From Streptomyces sp. C10-9-1 (GTDB lineage: Bacteria > Actinomycetota > Actinomycetes > Streptomycetales > Streptomycetaceae): a stretch of DNA of 64,000 nt. Below the pieces are notes generated by a model. The model was not told the DNA's origin, made no database searches, and saw only the letters and a program-made list of their open reading frames with translations. The stretch is taken from positions 180,958-244,957 of the forward strand of contig NZ_JANHKP010000012.1 in assembly GCF_024497955.1 (NCBI RefSeq), read 5' to 3'. Positions 1 to 9,286 of this stretch are shown here, in pieces. Made by a program: the position numbers and the translations under genes. Position 1 is the stretch's first letter; the number at the start of each line of letters is the position of its first letter.

Positions 1-1445
1 CCCATCACCCCGCTGAAGCTCCACGGGTAGCTCCCGGCGTCCCGTGCGATGTCCAGGGCGTCCACGACCGCCCGGCCCAACGGCTCCGCCCACGGCACCT
101 CGCAGGCACCCAGCAGCTGGAACGCCTCCGAGAGCCCGTGCGCGGCGATGAACGACCCCGTCCAGCGCGCCCGCTCCCCAGCGGGCAGGACCGCCAGCAA
201 GGCCGCCCGCTCCGCCTGCGAGGTCGTTCCCGGGCCGGTGGACGGCGGCGACGCCGGCTCTCCCAGCAGCGCCCGCGCCCACGGCGCGTCGCGCTGCCGG
301 ACAGCCGCCCGGCACCAGGCGGCGTGCAGCTCCTCGGCCCAGCCGTCGCGCACGGGCAGGGCCACGATCTCCCGCGCGCTGCGCCCTCCGAGGCGCGGCG
401 TCCAGACCGCCAGCGGCGCGCACTCCACCAACTGGCCAAACCACCAGGCGCGTTCCCCCCGGCCCGAGGGGGCGTGGGGAACCACGCCGTCCGCCTGCAT
501 GGCGGCGTCGCACTCGTGCGGCGCCTCGACCAGGACGGCCTCCCCGCAGCCGGTGCGGTCCATGGCCACGCAGGGCACGGCGCGGGCCGCCATCCGTGCC
601 GCGAAGGCCGACTCCGGGAGCGCGGAGAGGAGTTCGGCCGCCGTCGCGCGCACCGTGCGGCTCCGGTCGCGGAGCGCCCGCTCCAGGAAGGGCTCGTCGG
701 CGGCCGAGAGGCCCGCGCGCAGGGAGTCCGTGAACATCAGCCGGTCCTCCGCGCGCTCGGTCGCCCAGGTGGACTCCAGCAGGGCGCGCGCCGCCCCGGG
801 GTCGTGCCGCCGCAGCGAGACCAGCAGGGCGGCGCGCTCGGCGAACAGCCCCTCGTCCCACAGCCGGCGCACCGCCTCCGGGGCCTCGGCCCCCGGAAGG
901 AGGAAGGCGGGCGAGCCCGCCCGCAGGGCGTACCGCCATGCGGGGTTGAGCCGGGCGAGCCACAGCCCGCGCGGACCGGCGAGGACCAGCACCTGCGCCC
1001 GCAGGTCGGTACGGGCGCGCCCGGCCTCCAGCAGTGCGGGCAGCAGGGGGGCAGGGGCCCGGTAGCCCCGGGCGTTGGCCGCGGACAGCCACTGCGGCAG
1101 CAGCTCCGTCAGGTCCGGTGCGGTACCCCGGCGGCCCCCCGGTCCGGAGGGCGCCGAGCGGTCCGCGAGGAGCCGGGCCAGCCTCTCCCGCGCCGCCACG
1201 GGCAGCGGGGGCCGGGAGTCCTCGGGGGCGGGCGCGGGGCGCTCCCCGGCGGCCGCACCCGGCCGGAGCCCCGCCCTGCGGCGCACGGTCCGGAGCGCTG
1301 CGGCGTCGAGCAGGGCGAGCGGCGCCCGCGGACCGGGCGCCACCAGCTCCGGCGGCGGCGGGCGGCGTGCCGTGCCGAGCAGCGCGGAGACCACGAGCTG
1401 CTCCCAGGGTGAGGCCGGGGCGGTCCGGCGCATGGCGTCCTCCAT
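1..1445 (-). CDS. DUF5691 family protein (3' end outside window)
   Basis: The minus-strand frame from the ATG at 1445 stays open to the window edge, giving about 481 residues. The N-terminus carries a W-E-Q-L-V-V-S-A-L-L-G-T-A-R-R motif and the last visible residues read Y-P-W-S-F-S-G-V-M; both resemble DUF5691 proteins as I know them. Function is unknown. The interior is rich in Leu/Ala/Arg and looks helical and repeat-like. It lies 51 bp downstream of the SWIM zinc-finger gene on the same strand and is probably cotranscribed with it. Both are divergent from the MoxR/DUF5682/VWA genes, an arrangement typical of this module in Streptomyces. The true stop lies beyond position 1. Confidence 0.8.
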   Translation of the reverse strand, partial: MEDAMRRTAPASPWEQLVVSALLGTARRPPPPELVAPGPRAPLALLDAAALRTVRRRAGLRPGAAAGERPAPAPEDSRPPLPVAARERLARLLADRSAPSGPGGRRGTAPDLTELLPQWLSAANARGYRAPAPLLPALLEAGRARTDLRAQVLVLAGPRGLWLARLNPAWRYALRAGSPAFLLPGAEAPEAVRRLWDEGLFAERAALLVSLRRHDPGAARALLESTWATERAEDRLMFTDSLRAGLSAADEPFLERALRDRSRTVRATAAELLSALPESAFAARMAARAVPCVAMDRTGCGEAVLVEAPHECDAAMQADGVVPHAPSGRGERAWWFGQLVECAPLAVWTPRLGGRSAREIVALPVRDGWAEELHAAWCRAAVRQRDAPWARALLGEPASPPSTGPGTTSQAERAALLAVLPAGERARWTGSFIAAHGLSEAFQLLGACEVPWAEPLGRAVVDALDIARDAGSYPWSFSGVM

Positions 1446-1496
1446 CGGGCGTACCGGGTGCGGGCAACCGGCCCGGGGCGGGCCGGACGTGCGGGA

Positions 1497-2879
1497 TCAG
1501 GTGAGGGTCACCACCTCCGCGGACCGGTCCGTCCAGGCCGCGAGCGGGACGAACCCCCGGTGCCCGAGTTCGCCGAAGACGGTCACCGCCCGGCCCCCCG
1601 CCAGTGCGACGAGCCGCCACAGCCCGGGGCCCGCGGCGGCCGCCGGGGTGATCGGCAGGGCGTCCGCGCCCTCCCCGTCGGCCAGCTGCCAGCCGTCGCC
1701 GACCGGCAGCGGGACGACGGGGCCGAGGATCACGGGCCGCGACTCCGCCCAGGGATCGTCCACCAGCGCCCTGCCGTAGGCCGCGGCCGCCCCGGCGCAG
1801 GACGTACCGCCGGGCGGCGGCCGGCCGGCGGCCGTGGGCGGGCCGTGCGGCTCCGTCAACTCGCCCCGCAGCCCACCCGATCCGCCGTGCGGGGTCACCT
1901 CGGCCCGCAGCACCCGGCCGACCGGGAGCGACAGACCGGGGCTGCGCCCCGCCGCCCCGAACGACAGGAGCAGCACGGCGCGTCCCGACTCCCGGCCGTG
2001 CAGCCAGATGCGCCGGGTGGTCAGGCCGCCCGCGGAGGCGTCCTGCTGAGAGAGGACCAGCCAGGAGTCCGCCACCGGGGTTCCGTCAGCTGCGGACGGC
2101 AGACCGACGCGGGTGCGGACCGTGGCCGCCAGCGGCCCGGGCAGCCGGTCCCGGCCGAGCCAGGCCCGGTTCAGCAGGTGCAGCAGGGCGCACTCCTCCA
2201 GCAGCCGTACCGGCCAGTCCGGGCCCGAGCCCGGCAGGTCCCCCAACTCCCTTACGCGTGCCGCCAGTCCGGGGGCCTGGGCGTCGACCATCCGCGCGGC
2301 CGCCTCCTCCCGGAGCACGCCCCCGGAGCGCTCCGCCGAGGCCAGCCCCTCGTGCAGCAGGTCGGCGAGCCGCTGCTCCAGTTCGCTCGCCCCCGCCGTG
2401 ATGCGCGCCGCGCGCCGCTCGGCCCTTCTGCGGGCCTCCCGCTCGGCCGTCCGCCCGGAGCCGCCGGCCGGTGCGCCCGCCGGGCAAGCGCCCCCGGCCC
2501 GGCCGTCGTCCAGCGCGCCGAGTCCCTCCCCGAGCCGCTCGGCGACCCAGCCCGGGGCGGTCGACCGGGGAAGGGCCGACGGCCCTGCGGACCCCAGCAG
2601 CAGCAGTCCTCGCACGTGCCCGCACGGCGGTTCCGCAGCCGCGCAGGCGCACCACGCCGCCTCGGCGGCGGTGTCGACGACGACCCGCACGCCGGGTGCG
2701 CCCCCCTGCCCGCAGAGCCCCCACAGCACCCCGGCCGCGTCGCGGCCCGCCCCGGACCAGGCGTTCGGGTCGGCGGGTCCGAAGGCCTGGTCCGAGGCGG
2801 CGTCAGGGGCCGTCCGGTGCCCCCGTCCGGGAGTCCGGCGCACCTCCTGTCCGGGGGCTTCCCCGTTGGGTCGCAGCAT
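1497..2879 (-). CDS. SWIM zinc-finger protein
   Basis: A 460-residue protein with the SWIM signature CxCx6CxH at C77, C79, C86 and H88 (CACAAAEPPCGH). SWIM domains bind zinc and usually mediate DNA or protein contacts. The rest of the chain is Ala/Arg/Leu-rich without a domain I recognise. I chose the ATG at 2879 because a G-rich run precedes it; an in-frame ATG 32 codons upstream gives a low-complexity extension. It is divergent from the AAA+ gene at 3142 and upstream of the DUF5691 gene. It belongs to the MoxR-VWA module, where it may recognise substrate or recruit the complex (inference). Confidence 0.85.
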   Translation of the reverse strand: MLRPNGEAPGQEVRRTPGRGHRTAPDAASDQAFGPADPNAWSGAGRDAAGVLWGLCGQGGAPGVRVVVDTAAEAAWCACAAAEPPCGHVRGLLLLGSAGPSALPRSTAPGWVAERLGEGLGALDDGRAGGACPAGAPAGGSGRTAEREARRRAERRAARITAGASELEQRLADLLHEGLASAERSGGVLREEAAARMVDAQAPGLAARVRELGDLPGSGPDWPVRLLEECALLHLLNRAWLGRDRLPGPLAATVRTRVGLPSAADGTPVADSWLVLSQQDASAGGLTTRRIWLHGRESGRAVLLLSFGAAGRSPGLSLPVGRVLRAEVTPHGGSGGLRGELTEPHGPPTAAGRPPPGGTSCAGAAAAYGRALVDDPWAESRPVILGPVVPLPVGDGWQLADGEGADALPITPAAAAGPGLWRLVALAGGRAVTVFGELGHRGFVPLAAWTDRSAEVVTLT

Positions 2880-3141
2880 GCCCCCGACGCTAGGGCCCCC
2901 CACTGACAACGCCCCCGGCCCTGCCGCGTCCGCCCCGGACGGCCCGCTTCCGAGCGGCGGTCGGCGCGCCCGCACGAGAGCCGAGGCCGGCGGCCGCCCC
3001 CTGCGGCACGCCGCTCCCGCCCTCCCCCGGAGAGGCCGCCCGCGGCCCCCGGAACCGGCCGCCCCGGGCGGCGGAGCCGATTGTCAGTGGCGTGGTGCAC
3101 CGTGGAACGCGCAACGGGTCGAACGATCTGGAGGGGGATCC

Positions 3142-4272
3142 ATGACCGTGCCCGCCACCGCGCCGGACACCCCGGCGGCCGCCGAGCCGGCCCCGGGCGG
3201 AGTGCTGCGCCCGCACGCGGAGGAGGCCTTCGCCGCCGAACTCGCCGCGCTCGCCGCCCGGGACGACCGCCGCCGCCCGCCCAACTGGCGGCTGTCGCCC
3301 TGGGCCGTCGCCACCTACCTGCTCGGCGGCACCCTCCCCGACGGCACGGTGATCACGCCCAAGTACGTGGGCCCGCGGCGTGTGGTCGAGGTCGCCGTCG
3401 CCACGCTCGCCACCGACCGGGCCCTGCTGCTGCTCGGTGTGCCGGGCACGGCGAAGACCTGGGTCTCCGAGCACCTGGCGGCGGCGGTCAGCGGCGACTC
3501 GACGCTGCTGGTGCAGGGCACGGCCGGCACCCCGGAGGAGTCCGTCCGCTACGGCTGGGACTACGCGCGGCTCCTCGCCCGGGGGCCGAGCCGTCAGGCC
3601 CTGGTGCCCAGCCCGGTGATGCGGGCCATGGCCGAGGGCATGACCGCCCGCGTGGAGGAGCTCACCCGCATCCCCGCCGACGTCCAGGACGGCCTGATCA
3701 CCCTGCTGTCCGAGAAGACGCTGCCGATCCCGGAGCTCGGCCAGGAGGTCCAGGCGGTCCCCGGCTTCAACCTGATCGCCACGGCCAACGACCGGGACCG
3801 CGGCGTCAACGACCTCTCCAGCGCCCTGCGCAGGCGCTTCAACACCGTGGTCCTGCCGCTGCCCGCGACGCCGGAGGAGGAGGTCGACATCGTGGCCCGG
3901 CGGGTCGGCCAGATCGGGCGCTCGCTCGACCTGCCCTCCTCCGGGGGGCTGGAGGAGATCCGCCGGGTGGTCACCGTCTTCCGCGAGCTGCGCGAGGGCG
4001 TGTCCGCCGACGGCCGCACCCGGCTCAAGTCCCCCTCCGGCACGCTGTCGACGGCGGAGGCGATCTCCGTGGTCACCGGCGGTCTGGCGCTCGCCGCCCA
4101 CTTCGGGGACGGAGTGCTCCGCCCCCGGGACCTGGCCGCCGGGCTCCGCGGCGCGGTCGTCCGCGACCAGGCGGCCGACCGTGCGGCGTGGCAGGAGTAC
4201 CTGGAGACCGTGGTGCGCGAGCGGGAGGGGTGGAAGGACCTCTACCGCGCCTGCCGCGAGGCGGACGGGTGA
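3142..4272 (+). CDS. MoxR-type AAA+ ATPase
   Basis: A 376-residue AAA+ ATPase of the MoxR/RavA class. Walker A is GVPGTAKT at residues 99-106. The Walker B position reads ARVEELTR, so the usual D-E pair is E-E. Sensor 1 is IATAND, and an arginine-finger-like RRRF follows. MoxR ATPases act as chaperone-like remodelling machines with VWA-domain partners. The ATG follows a GGAGGGGG ribosome site at about -6. The stop overlaps the GTG of the DUF5682 gene, and that gene in turn overlaps the VWA gene, so the three are translationally coupled. Confidence 0.9.
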   Translation: MTVPATAPDTPAAAEPAPGGVLRPHAEEAFAAELAALAARDDRRRPPNWRLSPWAVATYLLGGTLPDGTVITPKYVGPRRVVEVAVATLATDRALLLLGVPGTAKTWVSEHLAAAVSGDSTLLVQGTAGTPEESVRYGWDYARLLARGPSRQALVPSPVMRAMAEGMTARVEELTRIPADVQDGLITLLSEKTLPIPELGQEVQAVPGFNLIATANDRDRGVNDLSSALRRRFNTVVLPLPATPEEEVDIVARRVGQIGRSLDLPSSGGLEEIRRVVTVFRELREGVSADGRTRLKSPSGTLSTAEAISVVTGGLALAAHFGDGVLRPRDLAAGLRGAVVRDQAADRAAWQEYLETVVREREGWKDLYRACREADG

Positions 4273-6581
4273 CCGGCCCCCTGCTCCTCGGCGTCCGGCA
4301 CCACGGGCCGGGCTCCGCCCGCGCCGTGCGGGCCGCGCTGGATGCAGCCGACCCGCCCGCGGTGCTGGTCGAGGGGCCGCCCGAGGGCGACGCCCTGCTG
4401 CCGTTGGCAGCGGCCGAGGGGATGAGGCCCCCCGTCGCGCTGCTGGTCCACGCGGCGAACGACCCGGGCCGCTCGGCGTTCTGGCCGTTCGCCGCCTTCA
4501 GCCCCGAGTGGGTGGCGATCCGCTGGGCACTCGCCCGCGGCGTGCCGGTCCGCTTCGTCGACCTGCCCGCCGCCCATCTGCTGGCGGCGGACGAGGCCGC
4601 GGGGGCGGAGGTCGGCGGCGGGGGTGCGCACGGGCGGGAGGCGGCGCGGATCGACCCGCTGCGCGCCCTGGCGCACGCCGCGGGCCACGACGACCCCGAA
4701 CGCTGGTGGGAGGACGTCGTCGAGCACCGCGGCGCTGCCGGGGACCCGCTCGCGCCGTTCGCCGCCCTCGGGGAGGCGATGTCGGCCCTGCGGGAGGCGC
4801 ACGGAGACGGCGGCCGTCCCCGGGACGCGCTCCGCGAGGCCCATATGCGCCTCTCGCTGCGCGCCGCCCGCAGGGAGTTCGGGGACGCGGTGGCCGTCGT
4901 CTGCGGGGCCTGGCACGTCCCCGCCCTCGCCCGCACGGTCCCCGTCGGCGCGGACCGCGCCCTGCTGAAGGGCCTGCCCAGGGTCCGCACGGAGGCCGGC
5001 TGGGTGCCGTGGACGCACCGCAGGCTCGCCCGCTCCTCCGGCTACGGCGCCGGGGTGACCTCGCCCGGCTGGTACGGCCACCTCTTCACGGCGCCGGACC
5101 GGCCGGTCGAGCGGTGGATGACCCGGGTCGCCGGGCTCCTGAGGGAGGAGGGACGGACCGTGTCCCCCGCGGAGGTCATCGAGGCGGTCCGGCTCGCCGA
5201 CGCCCTGGCCGCCGTCCGCGGCCGTCCGCTGGCGGGGCTGGGCGAGACCACGGACGCCGTCCGCGCCGTCATGTGCGACGGCTCCGACCTCCCCCTGCGG
5301 CTCGTGGCGGACCGGCTGGTGGTCGGCGACGTCCTCGGCGAGGTCCCCGAGGACGCCCCGGCCGTCCCGCTCCAGCGCGACCTGACCCGGCTCCAGCGCC
5401 GCCTCCGGCTCCGCCCCGAGGCGGCCGGGCGGACTCTGGAGCTCGACCTCCGCCGCGACAACGACGCCGCACGCAGCCGCCTGCTGCACCGGCTGCGCCT
5501 GCTCGGCGTCGACTGGGGCGAACCGGCGGCCGGACGCGCCGGAACCGGCACCTTCCGCGAGACCTGGAGCGTGCGCTGGCGGCCCGAGCTGTCGGTGAAG
5601 GTCGCCGAGGCGGGTGTCTGGGGCACCACCGTGGAAGAGGCGGCCTCGGCCCGGGCGGTGGCATCGGCCCGGGCGGCGGCCTCCCTCCACCAGGTCGCCG
5701 GGCTCGTGGAGCAGTGCCTGCTCGGGGGTCTCGCCGACGCCCTCCCGGTGGTCGTGTCCGCCCTCGCCGACCGCGCCGCACTCGACAGCGACGTCGGGCG
5801 GCTCGCCGACGCCCTCCCGGCGCTCGCCCGCTCCCTGCGCTACGGGGACGTGCGGGCCACCGACACCGCCGCGCTCGCCCGCGCGGCGACGGGGCTCGCC
5901 GAGCGCGTCTGCGTCGGCCTGCCCCCCGCCTGCACCGGGCTGGGCGCCGAGGCCGCGGCCGCGATGCGCGCCCGGATCGACGCCGTGCACACCGCGGTCG
6001 GGCTGCTGCCCGGCGAGGGCGGGACGACCGGGCGCTGGTGGACCGTGCTGCGCGGACTCGCGGCGCGGGACACCGTCCCCGGGGAGATCCGCGGGCGGGC
6101 CTTCCGGCTCCTGCTGGACGGCGGGCACCTCGCCGAGGGCGAGGCCGCCCGGGCCATGGCGCTCGCCCTCTCCCGGGCCGCACCGCCCGCGGAGGCGGCC
6201 GGCTGGATCGAGGGCTTCGCGGGCGGGGCGTCCGGCGGCGGGCTCCTGCTGCTCCACGACGAACGCCTGCTCGCCCTCGTCGACGGCTGGCTGGCGAGCG
6301 TGCCGCCGGACGCCTTCACGGCCGTGCTGCCGCTGCTGCGCCGCACCTTCGCCGCCTACGAGGCGGGCGTGCGGCGCTCCCTGGGGGAGCTGGTGGGCCG
6401 CGGGCCCGCGGCCGTCGGCCGCACCCCCGGCGCCCTCCCGCCGGACGGCTTCGGCGCGTCCACCGACGCGGACCGTGCCGACGCGGTCCTGCCCGTGCTG
6501 CACCTGCTGCTCGGGACCGACCGCACCGCCGCCGGCCCCGCCGGCGCCGGGCACCACGAGCACGCGGAGGCGACCGGATGA
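4269..6581 (+). CDS. DUF5682 family protein
   Basis: A 770-residue protein starting at a GTG that overlaps the ATPase stop (GTGA). The N-terminal 130 residues include R-H-H-G-P-G-S-A-R and V-L-V-E-G-P-P-E-G-D. This looks like an alpha/beta fold resembling the TraB/ChaN/erythromycin-esterase-like group (inference from motif shape). The C-terminal two thirds are Leu/Ala/Arg-rich helices. No signal peptide or membrane segment is seen. It always appears to accompany MoxR and VWA genes in Streptomyces, so it is probably a dedicated component or client of that machine. The biochemical activity is not known. Confidence 0.82.
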   Translation: MTGPLLLGVRHHGPGSARAVRAALDAADPPAVLVEGPPEGDALLPLAAAEGMRPPVALLVHAANDPGRSAFWPFAAFSPEWVAIRWALARGVPVRFVDLPAAHLLAADEAAGAEVGGGGAHGREAARIDPLRALAHAAGHDDPERWWEDVVEHRGAAGDPLAPFAALGEAMSALREAHGDGGRPRDALREAHMRLSLRAARREFGDAVAVVCGAWHVPALARTVPVGADRALLKGLPRVRTEAGWVPWTHRRLARSSGYGAGVTSPGWYGHLFTAPDRPVERWMTRVAGLLREEGRTVSPAEVIEAVRLADALAAVRGRPLAGLGETTDAVRAVMCDGSDLPLRLVADRLVVGDVLGEVPEDAPAVPLQRDLTRLQRRLRLRPEAAGRTLELDLRRDNDAARSRLLHRLRLLGVDWGEPAAGRAGTGTFRETWSVRWRPELSVKVAEAGVWGTTVEEAASARAVASARAAASLHQVAGLVEQCLLGGLADALPVVVSALADRAALDSDVGRLADALPALARSLRYGDVRATDTAALARAATGLAERVCVGLPPACTGLGAEAAAAMRARIDAVHTAVGLLPGEGGTTGRWWTVLRGLAARDTVPGEIRGRAFRLLLDGGHLAEGEAARAMALALSRAAPPAEAAGWIEGFAGGASGGGLLLLHDERLLALVDGWLASVPPDAFTAVLPLLRRTFAAYEAGVRRSLGELVGRGPAAVGRTPGALPPDGFGASTDADRADAVLPVLHLLLGTDRTAAGPAGAGHHEHAEATG

Positions 6582-7750
6582 GCACGCCGGGCAGCGGGAC
6601 GGGACAGGACGGGGAGCGGCTGCGGCGCTGGCGGCTCGTCCTCGGCGGTGAGGCGGAGGACGGCACCGGCCACCGCCCCACCGGGCCCGACGCGGCCGCG
6701 GACGGCGCGCTCGCCGCGCTCTACGGGGTGCCCCCCGGGCACGACGGACGCGGACCGGCACGCTCGGCCGGACTGGGCGCCTCGGCGCCGTCCGTCGCCC
6801 GCTGGCTCGGCGACATCCGCACCTACTTCCCGAGCCCCGTCGTCCGGGTGATGCAGCGCGACGCGATCGAGCGGCTCGGTCTCGCCCGGCTCCTGGCCGA
6901 ACCCGGGGTGCTGGAGGCCGTCGAGGCGGACGTCCACCTCGTGGGCGCACTGCTCTCCCTGCGCCAGGCGATGCCCGAGCAGACCCGCGAGACGGCGCGC
7001 GCGGTGGTGCGCGCCGTCGTCCGGGACCTGGAGAGCAGGCTCGCCACCCGCACCCGCTCGGTGCTCTCGGGCGCGCTGGACCGCTCGGCCAGGACGCGCC
7101 GCCCGCGCCACCGCGACATCGACTGGGACCGCACCGTCCGGGCGAACCTGCGCACCTACCTCCCGGAGCAGCGCACGGTCGTGCCCGAACGGCTCGTCGG
7201 CTACGGGCGGGCGTCGAAGGGGCCGCGGAAGGAGGTCGTCCTGTGCGTCGACCAGTCGGGGTCCATGGCCGCCTCGGTGGTCTACGCCTCCGTCTTCGGG
7301 GCCGTCCTCGCCTCGTTGCCCTCGGTCCGGGCCCGGCTGGTCGCCTTCGACACCTCGGTGGCCGACCTGACGGACCATCTGGGCGACCCGGTGGACGTGC
7401 TGTTCGGCACCCGGCTCGGCGGCGGCACGGACATCGACCGCGCACTCGCCTACTGCCAGGGCCTCGTCACCCGCCCGGCGGACACCGTGGTGGTCCTCGT
7501 CAGCGACCTCCACGAGGGCGGCATACCCGGCGGGATGCTGGGCCGGGTCGCGGCGATGCGCGCCGACGGCGTGCAGGTCGTGGCCCTCCTCGCGCTCTCG
7601 GACGACGGCACCCCGGCGTACGACCGGGAGCACGCCGCGGCGCTGGCCGAGCTGGGGGTGCCGGCCTTCGCCTGCACCCCGGACCACTTCCCCGAGGTGA
7701 TGGCGGCCGCCATCGAGAAGCGGCCGCTGCCCGTCCCGTCAGGGGGCTGA
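6578..7750 (+). CDS. VWA domain protein, partner of MoxR ATPase
   Basis: A 390-residue protein. The C-terminal half is a von Willebrand A domain with an intact MIDAS: D225-x-S227-x-S229 (DQSGSM), a G-G-G-T-D-I threonine, and a V-V-V-L-V-S-D-L aspartate. The N-terminal half (about 70-200) is helical and may dock to the ATPase ring. The ATG overlaps the DUF5682 stop (ATGA), so it is the third gene of a coupled operon. By analogy with RavA-ViaA and NorQ-NorD, the VWA protein would bring substrates to the MoxR ring. No secretion signal is seen, so it is cytoplasmic. Confidence 0.88.
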   Translation: MSTPGSGTGQDGERLRRWRLVLGGEAEDGTGHRPTGPDAAADGALAALYGVPPGHDGRGPARSAGLGASAPSVARWLGDIRTYFPSPVVRVMQRDAIERLGLARLLAEPGVLEAVEADVHLVGALLSLRQAMPEQTRETARAVVRAVVRDLESRLATRTRSVLSGALDRSARTRRPRHRDIDWDRTVRANLRTYLPEQRTVVPERLVGYGRASKGPRKEVVLCVDQSGSMAASVVYASVFGAVLASLPSVRARLVAFDTSVADLTDHLGDPVDVLFGTRLGGGTDIDRALAYCQGLVTRPADTVVVLVSDLHEGGIPGGMLGRVAAMRADGVQVVALLALSDDGTPAYDREHAAALAELGVPAFACTPDHFPEVMAAAIEKRPLPVPSGG

Positions 7751-7865
7751 GCGGCCGGGCCCGCGCCCGGCCCGGGGCCGTGCGCGCGCCGGTCCGGAGC
7801 GGGGGGCGGCGGCCCGCCTCCGGCGGACCCGGGCGGGTGCGCGGGCGGTGTGCGCGCGGGCCGGC

Positions 7866-7885
7866 GGCGCCCGGGAGCGGGCGCC
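7866..7885 (+). terminator. Putative terminator of the MoxR-DUF5682-VWA operon
   Basis: Inverted repeat GGCGCCC-N6-GGGCGCC, 115 bp after the VWA stop, with no U-tract. Confidence 0.45.
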
Positions 7886-7889
7886 GGGC

Positions 7890-7905
7890 TGTGACCGTAA
7901 TCACC
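7890..7905. promoter_or_regulatory. Candidate Crp/cAMP-receptor-type site
   Basis: TGTGACCGTAATCACC fits the TGTGA-N6-TCAC dyad of Crp-family sites, about 180 bp upstream of sucC. It is a single match, not tested against background. Confidence 0.3.
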
Positions 7906-8083
7906 GCCCGGGTGTGATCTGCGATTTAGGGCAGCGCCTGCTGCGGGGATAACCTGCCAGGCGGACATGCCGCGCCCACGGACACCGTGTGTGCCTCCCT
8001 TGTGACAGCGCTCGTCACGTTGCCCTTCGCGGCACGCCCACGCAGACAACGAACCGCGATCTTCAGAAAAGGGACGGACGCGC

Positions 8084-9265
8084 GTGGACCTGTTCGAGTA
8101 CCAGGCGAGGGACCTCTTCGCCAAGCACGGTGTACCGGTGCTGGCCGGTGAAGTCATCGACACGCCTGAGGCGGCGCGCGAGGCGACGGAGCGGCTGGGC
8201 GGCAAGTCGGTCGTCAAGGCGCAGGTCAAGGTCGGCGGCCGCGGCAAGGCCGGCGGCGTGAAGCTGGCCGCCACCCCGGACGAGGCCGTCGCCCGCGCGA
8301 CCGACATCCTGGGCATGGACATCAAGGGCCACACGGTCCACAAGGTGATGATCGCGGAGACCGCTCCGGAGATCGTCGAGGAGTACTACGTCTCCTACCT
8401 GCTCGACCGCACCAACCGCACCTTCCTCGCCATGGCCTCCGTGGCCGGCGGCATGGACATCGAGGAGGTCGCCGCGACGACCCCCGAGAAGCTCGCGAAG
8501 GTCCCGGTCGACGCCAACGAGGGCGTCTCGATCGAGAAGGCGCGCGAGATCGTCGCCCAGGCGCAGTTCCCCGCCGAGGTCGCCGAGAAGGTCGCCGAGG
8601 TCATGGTGACCCTCTGGAAGACCTTCGTCGCCGAGGACGCGCTGCTCGTCGAGGTCAACCCGCTCGCCAAGGTCGCCGGCGGCGAGGTCATCGCCCTCGA
8701 CGGCAAGGTCTCCCTGGACGCCAACGCCGACTTCCGCCAGCCGGAGCACGAGGCGCTGGAGGACAAGGACGCAGCCAACCCGCTCGAGGCTGCGGCCAAG
8801 GCCAAGAACCTCAACTACGTCAAGCTGGACGGCGAGGTCGGCATCATCGGCAACGGCGCGGGTCTGGTGATGTCGACCCTCGACGTCGTCGCCTACGCCG
8901 GTGAGGACCACGGCGGCGTGAAGCCCGCCAACTTCCTCGACATCGGCGGCGGCGCCTCCGCCCAGGTGATGGCCGACGGCCTGGAGATCATCCTCGGCGA
9001 CTCGGACGTCAAGTCCGTCTTCGTCAACGTCTTCGGCGGCATCACCGCCTGCGACGAGGTCGCCAACGGCATCGTCCAGGCCCTCGCGCTCCTCGCCGAG
9101 AAGGGCGAGGAGGTCAGCAAGCCGCTGGTCGTCCGCCTGGACGGCAACAACGCGGAGCTGGGTCGCAGGATCCTCTCCGACGCCAACCACCCGCTGGTGC
9201 AGCGCGTGGACACCATGGACGGCGCGGCCGACAAGGCCGCCGAGCTCGCCGCTGCGGCCAAGTAA
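8084..9265 (+). CDS. sucC: Succinyl-CoA synthetase, beta subunit (ADP-forming)
   Basis: A 393-residue protein, the normal length for SucC. With SucD it converts succinyl-CoA, ADP and phosphate to succinate, ATP and CoA in the TCA cycle. The N-terminus MDLFEYQARDLF and the ATP-grasp loop GGRGKAGG (51-58) are diagnostic. The C-terminal domain has the V-F-V-N-V-F-G-G-I-T-x-C-D motif of the CoA/phosphate side. The start is a GTG preceded by AAAAGGGA about 10 nt upstream. sucD follows 21 bp later in the same operon. Confidence 0.97.
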   Translation: MDLFEYQARDLFAKHGVPVLAGEVIDTPEAAREATERLGGKSVVKAQVKVGGRGKAGGVKLAATPDEAVARATDILGMDIKGHTVHKVMIAETAPEIVEEYYVSYLLDRTNRTFLAMASVAGGMDIEEVAATTPEKLAKVPVDANEGVSIEKAREIVAQAQFPAEVAEKVAEVMVTLWKTFVAEDALLVEVNPLAKVAGGEVIALDGKVSLDANADFRQPEHEALEDKDAANPLEAAAKAKNLNYVKLDGEVGIIGNGAGLVMSTLDVVAYAGEDHGGVKPANFLDIGGGASAQVMADGLEIILGDSDVKSVFVNVFGGITACDEVANGIVQALALLAEKGEEVSKPLVVRLDGNNAELGRRILSDANHPLVQRVDTMDGAADKAAELAAAAK

Positions 9266-9286
9266 GGGAAGAGGGACTGTAGAACC

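Larger units (their letters stand above)
7751..8083. other. Intergenic region upstream of sucC
   Basis: No gene is seen here. It holds a GC-rich hairpin (7866-7885) likely ending the VWA operon, a TGTGA-N6-TCAC element (7890-7905), a second small inverted repeat GTGAC-N7-GTCAC (8002-8018), and the sucC ribosome site AAAAGGGA before the GTG at 8084. Confidence 0.6.

Noticed and set aside
8002..8018. GTGAC-N7-GTCAC dyad as a Rex operator upstream of sucC
   Set aside because: Arms and spacing differ from the Rex consensus TTGTGAA-N4-TTCACAA, so the assignment is not supported.
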